Made by a program: the position numbers and the translations under genes | Shown here: positions 14,436 to 21,544 of the stretch, piece after piece | How positions within the stretch are numbered: position 1 is the stretch's first letter | How the letters are laid out: each line of letters opens with the position of its first letter | Assembly: GCA_963205525.1 (NCBI GenBank) | Contig: CAUJJP010000064.1 | Span: 1-32,982 of the forward strand | Length of the DNA: 32,982 bases | Origin: Pseudomonadota bacterium | Lineage (GTDB): Bacteria; Pseudomonadota; Gammaproteobacteria; Burkholderiales; Burkholderiaceae | Reading direction: 5' to 3' | Notes under the pieces: model-generated | Seen by the model: the letters and a program-made list of their open reading frames with translations, nothing else | Databases searched by the model: none | What the model was told of the DNA's origin: nothing

Positions 14436-16237
14436 GGCTGCGGCCCGGGCTCGACGTCGATGTAGCGGAAGAAGTCGCGCAGAAAGGGGTGGCGGCGGTA
14501 GCCGGTCACCGGCGCGTGCATGAGGTCGGTCGCGACCCGGTGGGCGCTGACCTTGTAGGGCATGTAGGCCACCGACAGGCGCTTCATGCGCTCGATGATC
14601 GCCTCGCGCTCGGCGCCGTCGGGCAGCACGTTCTGGCGCAGGTACAAGGCGTTGAACTCCGGCAGGTCGAAGCGCGCGTGGTTGGCCTGACCCTTGTTCG
14701 GCCCGTACAGCAGGTCCAGGTAGTAGCTGCCGTCGGGGCTGACGCCGCCCCAGGCCACGCCCCACATCATCAGCTTGCCGGCGCGGCTGGCCTTGAGCTG
14801 CTCCGGCCACTTGGCGATCAGGAAGTCGATCCTCACCCTGACCGCGCCGGCCGCCTTGCGCCACAGCTCCTGCTGCTTGCGCGACTGCTGGTCGGGCTGG
14901 CTGGAGTACTGCAGGCGCAGCGGGCTGCCGTCGGGGCGCTCGCGCCAGCCGTCGCCGTCGCGGTCGACGAAGCCGTACATGTCCAGCAGCGCGTTGGCGC
15001 GAGCCGTGCTGTGCTCGCTCATCTCGCTCTTGAACGCCGGGTCGTAGCCCGACAGCAGGGGCGGGATGATGGACTGCGCCGGGATCGCCTGCCCCAGGCG
15101 CACGCGCTCGATCTCGGCGTTCACGTCGTAGGCCAGCGCGAGCGCGCGCCGCAGCGCCACCTGGGCCGGCGCGTAGCCGCCGACCACCGGGTTCTCCATC
15201 GCGAAATAGGTGAAGGCCGAATCCACCAGCGGCGTGCGCGCCATGCGTATGCCCTGCTTGACCAGGTTGGGCGCGAGCCGGTTGTGCGGGATGGCGTTCG
15301 GCGCGAACTCGTTGGGCAGGCGGTCCAGCAGGTCGTGCTCGCCGTTCAGGAAGGCCAGCCAGCGCGGCTGCTGCTCCTCGATGATGCTGATCTCCACCCG
15401 GTCCAGCAGCGGCAGCCGGCGCCCGGCGAGCCGGGCCGCCATCGCCACCGCCTCGGTGTCGGCCGCCGGCGGCTGCTCGGCGTAGCGCTCCTCGCGGTAG
15501 CCGGGGTTGCGCTCGAGCACGATCCTGGAGCTGCGGCGCCAGCTCGCGAGCCGGAACGGGCCGGTGCCCACCGGGTGCGCCATGATGGCGTCGCCGTACT
15601 TCTCGACCACCTCGCGCGCCACCGCGCCCATCACCGCGCCGTCGGTGAAGAGGTAGTAAAAGCGCGGCGCCGGCGCCTTGATGCGGACCTCGAAGGTGTA
15701 GCGGTCGAGCAGCGTCAGGCCCTCGACCGGTGCCTCGTAGTCGAAGGGCTTGCCCTGCGCGATCAGGCGCTGGCGCAGCTCCGACAGGCCCAGGATGCCT
15801 GCGTTCTCGAGCTGGAACAGGTTCGGGCTCTTGAACTTCGGGTCGTAGTGGCGCTTGATCGAGTAGACGTAGTCGGCGGCGGTCAGCTCGCGCCGCTGGC
15901 CGCCGAAGGCGGGGTCGTCCTGGAAGAAGATGCCGGGCCGGATCTGGAACCGAAAGCGCGTGCTGTCCTCGCTGATCTCGGGCAGCGCGAGCGCGGTGTT
16001 GGGCACCGCCTGCGCCGGGCGCGCCAGGTAGGCGTAGGACAGCGGCGCGTCGAAGATGGCGGCTGCCACCGTGCGCGAATACAGGTCCGAGATCTGCGCC
16101 GGGTCGAAGCCGGTTTCGGCCACCGGGAAGGCGTAGCGCAGCACGTGCGGCGCGCTCGCCGCCGCTGGCTGTGCCGACCCGTTGCCCCAGGCCAGCGCCA
16201 GGCTCGTGGCCAGCGCCAGCACGACGGAAGGCTTCAT
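14432..16237 (-). CDS. ABC transporter solute-binding protein, family 5 (array member 5, first gene, subgroup A)
   Basis: This 601-residue binding protein is the promoter-proximal gene of the five-gene array. ATG 16237 gives a clean Sec signal peptide (MKPSVVLALATSLALAWGNGSAQ), although no Shine-Dalgarno is visible upstream. Landmarks are VLRYAFPVAETGFDP, YLARPAQAVPNTA, FFQDDPAF, EEQQPRWLAFLNG, VDRDGDGWRE and a divergent C-terminus FLRDFFRYIDVEPG. It resembles member 1 in the PNTA, FQDDPAF and GLSELR segments. A -10 like box (TAGACT on the minus strand, 16266-16271) lies 28 bases upstream. The permease and ATPase genes diverge from it, so it is the best candidate for the main receptor of that transporter. 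Confidence 0.9.
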   Translation of the reverse strand: MKPSVVLALATSLALAWGNGSAQPAAASAPHVLRYAFPVAETGFDPAQISDLYSRTVAAAIFDAPLSYAYLARPAQAVPNTALALPEISEDSTRFRFQIRPGIFFQDDPAFGGQRRELTAADYVYSIKRHYDPKFKSPNLFQLENAGILGLSELRQRLIAQGKPFDYEAPVEGLTLLDRYTFEVRIKAPAPRFYYLFTDGAVMGAVAREVVEKYGDAIMAHPVGTGPFRLASWRRSSRIVLERNPGYREERYAEQPPAADTEAVAMAARLAGRRLPLLDRVEISIIEEQQPRWLAFLNGEHDLLDRLPNEFAPNAIPHNRLAPNLVKQGIRMARTPLVDSAFTYFAMENPVVGGYAPAQVALRRALALAYDVNAEIERVRLGQAIPAQSIIPPLLSGYDPAFKSEMSEHSTARANALLDMYGFVDRDGDGWRERPDGSPLRLQYSSQPDQQSRKQQELWRKAAGAVRVRIDFLIAKWPEQLKASRAGKLMMWGVAWGGVSPDGSYYLDLLYGPNKGQANHARFDLPEFNALYLRQNVLPDGAEREAIIERMKRLSVAYMPYKVSAHRVATDLMHAPVTGYRRHPFLRDFFRYIDVEPGPQP

Positions 16238-16265
16238 GGATGAGAAAGGGTGCGACGAAGGCGCG

Positions 16266-16271
16266 AGTCTA
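16266..16271 (-). promoter_or_regulatory. Candidate -10 box for the binding-protein array
   Basis: The minus strand reads TAGACTCGCGCCTTC. Fourteen of these fifteen bases recur on the plus strand at the divergent promoter (16358-16372). A start site near 16258 would give a leader of about 21 bases. No -35 consensus is found at the usual distance. Confidence 0.45.
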
Positions 16272-16308
16272 GCCGCGCCTGCCGGCGCCACCGCCGCGGG
16301 ACAACCCC

Positions 16309-16343
16309 GCGCCCGGGCTCGGCACAAGCCCCGAGCCGGGCGC
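16309..16343. promoter_or_regulatory. GC-rich inverted repeat between divergent promoters
   Basis: GCGCCCGG-g-CTCGG at 16309-16322 pairs with CCGAGCCGGGCGC at 16331-16343, giving 13 pairs with one bulged base and an 8-base loop. Its right arm covers the place where the -35 of the permease promoter would be. It could be an operator or an RNA hairpin; the protein binding it is unknown. Confidence 0.4.
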
Positions 16344-16357
16344 GCGGGCCGCCCCCG

Positions 16358-16363
16358 TACACT
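16358..16363 (+). promoter_or_regulatory. Candidate -10 box for the permease-ATPase operon
   Basis: TACACT followed by CGCGCCTTC mirrors the box on the opposite strand. The expected start near 16370 gives a leader of about 27 bases containing GGGAG at 16381-16385 before ATG 16397. A normal -35 is lacking. Confidence 0.45.
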
Positions 16364-16396
16364 CGCGCCTTCCCAAACCCGGGAGTGACCGACCTC

Positions 16397-17335
16397 ATGG
16401 CCGCCTACCTTCTGCGGCGCTTGTGGCAAATGGTGCCGACCATCCTCGGCGTCGTGCTGCTGGTGTTCTTTCTCTTCAAGTACTTCGGCGGCGACCCGGC
16501 CGAGATCCTCGGCGGCCTGAACGCCACCCCCGAGCAGATCGCCGCCATCCGCCAGCAGCTCGGCCTGGACGAGCCGGTGTGGTACCAGCTCTGGATCTAC
16601 CTCAAGAGCGTCGTCACCTTCGACTGGGGCAAGAGCTGGGCCACCAACGAGGCGGTGAGCAACCTGTTCGCCACCCGGCTGCCGGCCACGCTGACGGTGA
16701 TGCTGCCCATCCTGGTGCTGGAGGCGCTGGTGGCGCTGCCGATCGCGATGTGGGTGGCCTACCGGCGCGGCTCGCTGGCCGACCGCACCATCATGGTCAT
16801 CAGCACGGTGGCGCTGTCGATCAGCTTCCTGGTCTACGTCATCGTCGGCCAGTACCTGTTCGGCTTCCAGCTCGGCTGGTTCCCGGTCCAGGGCTGGAGC
16901 GACAGCACCTGGACCAACCTCCTCACCTACGCGCCGCTGCCGGTGCTGCTGGCGGTGGCGGTGAGCCTGGCGCCCTACACCCGGCTGTACCGCACCTTCT
17001 TCCTCGACGAGATGGGCCACGACTACGTGCGCACCGCGCGCGCCAAGGGCATGACCGAGAACACGATCATGTTCAAGCACGTGCTGCGCAACGCCATGAT
17101 CCCCATCCTCACCAACGTCGGGCTGGCGCTGCCCGGGGTCTTCGTCGGCTCCTTCCTGATCGAGGTCTTCTTCTCCATCCCCGGCCTCGGGCGTGAGGTG
17201 CTGCTGGCGGTGAACCGCAGCGACTACCCGGTGATCCAGGCGATCGCGGTCTACCTGGCGGCGCTGACCATGCTCATCAACCTGGCGGTGGACCTCGCGT
17301 TCAAGCTCGTCGACCCGCGGGTGCAACTCAAATGA
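16397..17335 (+). CDS. ABC transporter permease, DppB/OppB type
   Basis: This 312-residue inner-membrane protein is the first permease of the peptide-type importer. It has a typical N-terminal membrane segment (WQMVPTILGVVLLVFFLF), an extracytoplasmic region with TPEQIAAIRQQLGLDEPVW that is diagnostic of the DppB family, then five more hydrophobic segments. The cytoplasmic EAA loop that contacts the ATPase is RTARAKGMTENTIMFKHVL. I chose ATG 16397 because the membrane domain begins there; an earlier in-frame start would add an arginine-rich stretch encoded by promoter DNA. Its TGA overlaps the next gene's ATG (ATGA), indicating coupling. Peptides are likely substrates but nickel or sugars also occur in this family. 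Confidence 0.9.
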   Translation: MAAYLLRRLWQMVPTILGVVLLVFFLFKYFGGDPAEILGGLNATPEQIAAIRQQLGLDEPVWYQLWIYLKSVVTFDWGKSWATNEAVSNLFATRLPATLTVMLPILVLEALVALPIAMWVAYRRGSLADRTIMVISTVALSISFLVYVIVGQYLFGFQLGWFPVQGWSDSTWTNLLTYAPLPVLLAVAVSLAPYTRLYRTFFLDEMGHDYVRTARAKGMTENTIMFKHVLRNAMIPILTNVGLALPGVFVGSFLIEVFFSIPGLGREVLLAVNRSDYPVIQAIAVYLAALTMLINLAVDLAFKLVDPRVQLK

Positions 17336-18381
17336 GCGCGGTCATGAACCCTGCCGCCGCCGCGGCCGAGGAGCGCTCCGAAGGGGTCTGGCACGCCGCC
17401 TGGCGGCGCTTCCGGACCGACCGCGTGGGCCTGGTGTGCGCGCTCGTCGTGATCGCCTTCCTGCTCCTCATCCTGTGCTCCTGGCTCGGCCTGGTGGCGC
17501 GCAACTGGCAGGCCGAGGTCGGGGTGGCGAACGCGCCGCCCACCTTCCTCGGCCCGCGCCCGCCGGAGGCGATAGGCAGCATCGAGCTGCCCAAGGGGCC
17601 GAACGTCGACCTCTCCGACGTCGACCCGCTGGCGCCGCGCTACCAGGAGTGGGACGCCGCTGCCGCCAAGTACAAGACCACCGAGACGCCGAAGGCGCAG
17701 ACCCTGGCGCTGGGCGGCGACCGGCTCGGCCGCGACGTGCTGGACAAGGCGATCAAGGGCACCGAGATCTCGGTCTTCGTCGGCGTGCTGGCTGCACTGC
17801 TGGCCACCACCATAGGCACCGTGCTGGGCGCCTTCAGCGGCTTCTTCGGCCGCCGCGTCGGCGACCTGCTGGAGTGGCTGTACAACGTCTTCGAGTCCAT
17901 CCCCGGCATCCTGCTGATCTTCGCCTTCGCGGCGGTGTTCGGGCGCGGCATCCTGACCGTGGTCCTCATCCTCGGGCTCACCGGCTGGACCGGGCTGTAC
18001 CGCCAGGTGCGTTCGGAGTTCATCAAGCACGGCGCGCGCGAATACGTGCGTTCGGCGGAGGCGATAGGCGCTTCGAGCTGGAGCCGCATGTTCAAGCACA
18101 TCCTGCCCAACGTCAGCCACGTCATCCTGGTGCGCATGAGCTTGCTGGTGGTGGGCTTCATCAAGGCCGAGGTCATCCTGTCCTACCTCGGCCTGGGGGT
18201 GGGGGTGGAGGACGTGTCCTGGGGCACCATGCTCGCGGAGGCGCAGAGCGAACTCATCCTCGGCTACTGGTGGCAGCTGGCGGCGGCCACCTTGTTCATG
18301 GCGGTCTTCGTGACCGCGTTCTCGCTGCTCGCCGACGCGGTGCGCGACGCCCTCGACCCCAAGCTGCGCGGGCTGGAATGA
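17332..18381 (+). CDS. ABC transporter permease, DppC/OppC type
   Basis: This 349-residue permease pairs with the preceding DppB-type protein. An N-terminal cytoplasmic tail and a single membrane helix (LVCALVVIAFLLLILCSWLGLVA) are followed by a periplasmic segment of about 70 residues, longer than in E. coli DppC and closer to YejE-type permeases. The family motif GGDRLGRDVLDKAIKGTEISV then leads into the transmembrane domain. The EAA loop is RSAEAIGASSWSRMFKHIL. ATG 17332 overlaps the preceding stop. The coding region ends immediately before the 81-bp repeat block that separates it from the ATPase gene. Confidence 0.9.
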   Translation: MSAVMNPAAAAAEERSEGVWHAAWRRFRTDRVGLVCALVVIAFLLLILCSWLGLVARNWQAEVGVANAPPTFLGPRPPEAIGSIELPKGPNVDLSDVDPLAPRYQEWDAAAAKYKTTETPKAQTLALGGDRLGRDVLDKAIKGTEISVFVGVLAALLATTIGTVLGAFSGFFGRRVGDLLEWLYNVFESIPGILLIFAFAAVFGRGILTVVLILGLTGWTGLYRQVRSEFIKHGAREYVRSAEAIGASSWSRMFKHILPNVSHVILVRMSLLVVGFIKAEVILSYLGLGVGVEDVSWGTMLAEAQSELILGYWWQLAAATLFMAVFVTAFSLLADAVRDALDPKLRGLE

Positions 18382-18389
18382 TGAATATG

Positions 18390-18628
18390 TACCCCCACGC
18401 TCACCTCCGTTCGCTGCCCCCCGAGGGGGCGGCGGTCTCCTTTGGGGCGGCCCGGCAGGAGACCGCGGCGTACCCCCACGCTCACCTCCGTTCGCTGCCC
18501 CCCGAGGGGGCGGCGGTCTCCCTTGGGACGGCCCGGCAGGAGACGGACTGTGGCCCCCGAGCTCGCGTCTGCTCGCTGCCCCCCGAGGGGGCGGCGGTCT
18601 CCCTTGGGGCGGCCCGGCAGGAGACCGC
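18390..18628. repeat. Three direct 81-bp repeats
   Basis: Three units with an exact 81-bp period start at 18390, 18471 and 18552; the third stops at 18628, just before the ATPase ATG. Units one and two are nearly identical; unit three differs mostly in its first 30 bases. Each contains CCCCCCGAGGGGGC, able to form a short hairpin, and ends in GGCAGGAGAC. Because 81 is a multiple of three, a frame beginning at 18378 runs through all copies (86 codons) to a stop at 18636-18638. I recall similar GC-rich intergenic repeats in Burkholderiales genomes, but cannot confirm this here. Confidence 0.92.
18619..18623 (+). promoter_or_regulatory. Shine-Dalgarno supplied by the third repeat copy
   Basis: AGGAG, five bases before ATG 18629, is the ribosome-binding site of the ATPase gene. 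It is part of the conserved 3' end of the 81-bp unit, and the same AGGAG occurs in copies one and two. Confidence 0.7.
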
Positions 18629-20308
18629 ATGCTGCTGAGCATCCAGAACCTTGAGGTCGCGTTCCGCATGGGCCGGGTGGACGGCGAGCTGCAGCGCGCG
18701 CAGGCGGTCAAGGGGGTGTCCTTCGACGTCGCCGAGAACGCCATCGTCGCCCTGGTGGGTGAGTCCGGGTCGGGCAAGAGCGTCACCGCGATGTCCATCC
18801 TCAACCTGCTGCCGGACAACGCCGAGCGCAGCGGGCGCATCCTGTGGCAGGGCCAGGACCTGCTGCAGACGCCGCTGGCGCGGCTGCAGGCGCTGCGCGG
18901 GCGCGAGATCGCCTGCGTCTTCCAGGACCCGATGCAGAGCCTGAACCCGGTGTTCACGGTCGGCGCGCAGATCGTCGAGCCGCTGGTCAAGCACCTGGGG
19001 CTCAGCCGCAAGCAGGCGCTGGTGCGTGCCGAGGAGCTGCTGGTCGAGGTCGGCATGCCCGAGCCCAGGCGCCGGCTGCGCGCCTACCCGCACGAGATGT
19101 CGGGCGGCCAGCAGCAGCGCGTGATGATCGCCATGGCGCTGGCCTGCGAGCCCAAGCTGCTGATCGCCGACGAGCCGACGACGGCGCTGGACGTGACCAT
19201 CCAGCGCCAGATCCTGGAGCTGGTGGGCAAGCTGCGCGAGCGGCACCGCATGAGCGTGCTCTTCATCAGCCACGACCTCGGCGTGGTGGGCGAGATCGCC
19301 GACCACGTGGTCGTGATGCGCCAGGGCACGGTGCGCGAGCAGGGGCCGGTCGGGCAGATCTTCAGCGCGCCGCAGGACGGCTACACCAAGGCGCTGCTCG
19401 CCTGCCGCCCCAGCCTGAGCGAGAACCCGGCGCGGCTGATGGTGATCGACGACCACATCGCCGGCCGCGCCGCCGCCGCCCGCGCCAAGCCCAAGGACCC
19501 CGAGGCGCCGGTGGTGCTGGAGGTGCGCTCGCTGGCCAAGAGCTTCTTCATCAAGCAGGGCCTGTTCGGCCAGCGCGAGTTCAAGGCCGTGCAGGACGTG
19601 AACTTCAAGCTGCGCCGCGGCCACACCCTGGGCGTGGTGGGCGAATCGGGATCCGGCAAGACGACCATGGGCCTGTCGCTGCTGCGCCTGCACGAGCCCA
19701 GCGCGGGCGAGGTGATCTTCGAGGGCCGCGATCTGCTGAAGATGGCCCCCGCCGAGCGCCAGGCGATGCGCAAGCGCATCCAGGTTGTGTTCCAGAACCC
19801 CTACGCCAGCCTGAACCCGCGCTTCACCATCGGCCAGACCCTGGTCGAGCCGATGGAGATCCACCGCATCGGCGCCAGCACCGCCGAGCGCGAGCAGCGC
19901 GCGCGCGCACTGCTGGACAAGGTGGGCCTCACCGGCCGCGCCTTCGGCAAGTACCCGCACGAGTTTTCCGGCGGCCAGCGCCAGCGCATCGCGATCGCGC
20001 GCTGCCTGACGCTCAACCCCGACGTGCTGGTGCTCGACGAGGCGGTGAGCGCGCTCGACGTCTCGGTGCAGGCGCAGGTGCTCAACCTGCTGCGCGACCT
20101 GCAGGACGAGTTCGGGCTCGCCTACGTCTTCATCAGCCACGACCTGGCGGTGGTGCGCTTCATCAGCGACGAGGTGCTGGTGATGAAAGACGGCTGCGTC
20201 GTCGAGCAGGCCAGCGCGCAGCAGATCCTGGCCGCCCCGCGCGAGGACTACACGCGCCGGCTGCTGGCCGCCATCCCGCGCGGCTGGCAGGCGGCGGCGG
20301 CGGGCTGA
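18629..20308 (+). CDS. ABC transporter ATPase with two nucleotide-binding domains (DppD-DppF fusion, YejF/GsiA-like)
   Basis: This 559-residue protein contains both ATPase domains of a peptide-type importer in one chain. Domain one has Walker A GESGSGKS (44-51), signature MSGGQQQRV and Walker B LLIADEPT. Domain two has a second GESGSGKT near residue 346, signature FSGGQRQRI and Walker B VLVLDEAV. Both carry the oligopeptide-transporter C-terminal extension after the D-loop and H-loop (FISHDL in each). The arrangement matches YejF and GsiA, where one polypeptide supplies both nucleotide-binding sites. It acts at the cytoplasmic face with the two upstream permeases. ATG 18629 uses a Shine-Dalgarno lying in the upstream repeat. 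Confidence 0.93.
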   Translation: MLLSIQNLEVAFRMGRVDGELQRAQAVKGVSFDVAENAIVALVGESGSGKSVTAMSILNLLPDNAERSGRILWQGQDLLQTPLARLQALRGREIACVFQDPMQSLNPVFTVGAQIVEPLVKHLGLSRKQALVRAEELLVEVGMPEPRRRLRAYPHEMSGGQQQRVMIAMALACEPKLLIADEPTTALDVTIQRQILELVGKLRERHRMSVLFISHDLGVVGEIADHVVVMRQGTVREQGPVGQIFSAPQDGYTKALLACRPSLSENPARLMVIDDHIAGRAAAARAKPKDPEAPVVLEVRSLAKSFFIKQGLFGQREFKAVQDVNFKLRRGHTLGVVGESGSGKTTMGLSLLRLHEPSAGEVIFEGRDLLKMAPAERQAMRKRIQVVFQNPYASLNPRFTIGQTLVEPMEIHRIGASTAEREQRARALLDKVGLTGRAFGKYPHEFSGGQRQRIAIARCLTLNPDVLVLDEAVSALDVSVQAQVLNLLRDLQDEFGLAYVFISHDLAVVRFISDEVLVMKDGCVVEQASAQQILAAPREDYTRRLLAAIPRGWQAAAAG

Positions 20309-20311
20309 AGC

Positions 20312-20327
20312 GGCGCCGTCCGGCGCC
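20312..20327. terminator. Hairpin after the ABC ATPase gene
   Basis: GGCGCC-GTCC-GGCGCC forms a six-pair stem with a four-base loop, four bases after the ATPase stop and between convergent genes. No T-run follows. Confidence 0.4.
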
Positions 20328-20362
20328 TGGCCGGGCGGCGTCGGTCCACCCGCCGACCCCGC

Positions 20363-21427
20363 TCAGGCGCGGCGCACCCGCAGCCCGTACTCGCCCATCC
20401 CGCGCTCGCGGTTGTAGTGGCGCAGCTGCAGCCAGTAGCGGCCCGGCGCCAGATCGGCGGCGATGCGGGCGTTGAAGCCGTAGCCCGAGTCGTCGTCCTC
20501 GGCGACCAGCCGCGTCGGCTGCTCGGGGCCGAACAGCTTCATCACCACGTCGGTCGGGCCGCGGGTGTCCATCAGGTGACGACCCGGGGCCGCGACCGTG
20601 AAGCAAAACAGGTCCTCCTCGCCGAACTGGCCGATCGCCGCCGCGGTGCGGGTGCGCGCGCCCACCACCAGCTCGGTGGCGGCGTCCAGCGTCGGCCGCG
20701 ACTTCGGGTACATGCCGGCACCGGCGACGAAGGATTTGTCGAGCGCCGACAGCAGCTCGTTGGCGTGGGTGCCGATGCCGTTCGTCGTCCACTCGGCGGG
20801 GAAGAAGTACAGCATGATCGAGTCGGGGTCGAAGCGCGTGCCCTTGATCTGGTCGGCGCCGTAGCGCTGCAGCACGTTGTGGCGCGTCGTCTCCGCGTCC
20901 CAGAAGTTGGGGCTGCCGGCGAGCGCGCGCAGCACCACCTCCTCGTTCCACTGGATGCCGCCGGCCGGGTTCTGGTGCTCGTGCGCGAGGCCGATCGCAT
21001 GCCCCCATTCGTGCGCCGCGGTGCCGCCGTCCAGAAAGCCGAGGTTCATGGTCGGCTGGTCGGCAGGGATGCTGCGGCAGTCGGTGCCGACGTAGGACCA
21101 GGCGCCGTCGTTGGGGTCGAAGGCAATCCGGATCTCGGCCCCCGGCGCGTCGTCGAACACGATGGACAGGTTGCACACTGCGGTCCACCAGCCGGCCTGC
21201 TCCACCGCCTTCGCGCGCTCGGCGGCGCTGCCGCCGATGAATCGCACGTGCAGGCTGCTGCCGTTCATCCAGGTCTTGCCGATCGGCGAGATCGCGCGCG
21301 TGCGTCCGCCGCGCCCGGGCTGGCTGGCCCGCGGACGAAACAGCTCGCGCGGCAGGATGCGGTCGAAGCAGACGTGCGGCGTGGCGCCGCGGCGAACCGG
21401 GTTGGAGCGTGTGGAACGTGTGGGCAT
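20363..21427 (-). CDS. Zinc metalloprotease (HExxHxxGxxH) with C-terminal pre-peptidase-like domain
   Basis: This 354-residue protein carries the metzincin-type zinc motif HEWGHAIGLAHEH (H139, E140, H143, H149), preceded by PTMNLGFLDGGTAA. A plausible Met-turn is SIMLYFF. These features resemble astacin-like M12A and related bacterial zinc peptidases. The last 100 residues (from about DAATELVVGARTRTAAAIGQFGEEDLFCFTV to DLAPGRYWLQLRHY) look like the PPC-type beta-sandwich often found on secreted peptidases. The N-terminus is basic and has no clear signal peptide, so export is uncertain. ATG 21427 has a near-perfect AGGAGG Shine-Dalgarno. It diverges from the TonB-dependent receptor gene, with a 117-base gap between them. 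Confidence 0.75.
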   Translation of the reverse strand: MPTRSTRSNPVRRGATPHVCFDRILPRELFRPRASQPGRGGRTRAISPIGKTWMNGSSLHVRFIGGSAAERAKAVEQAGWWTAVCNLSIVFDDAPGAEIRIAFDPNDGAWSYVGTDCRSIPADQPTMNLGFLDGGTAAHEWGHAIGLAHEHQNPAGGIQWNEEVVLRALAGSPNFWDAETTRHNVLQRYGADQIKGTRFDPDSIMLYFFPAEWTTNGIGTHANELLSALDKSFVAGAGMYPKSRPTLDAATELVVGARTRTAAAIGQFGEEDLFCFTVAAPGRHLMDTRGPTDVVMKLFGPEQPTRLVAEDDDSGYGFNARIAADLAPGRYWLQLRHYNRERGMGEYGLRVRRA

Positions 21428-21529
21428 GCGGACCTCCTGGCCATGCGCGGCCGCGTGCTGCGGCCGCGCGCAGCATGCGACGGCGGCGGCCGCCGTGCCA
21501 GCTGCAAACTGGGGAGCGAGGCAGGCCCA

Positions 21530-21535
21530 CAATCC
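21530..21535 (+). promoter_or_regulatory. Candidate -10 box next to the receptor start codon
   Basis: CACAAT followed by CCGCGCC lies only nine bases before ATG 21545, so transcription would start within a few bases of the start codon. No Shine-Dalgarno is visible. A very similar arrangement precedes arfB. Confidence 0.35.
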
Positions 21536-21544
21536 GCGCCTGTG

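Noticed and set aside
18390..18628. CRISPR array
   Set aside because: The 81-bp units abut with no unique spacers, and there are only three copies.
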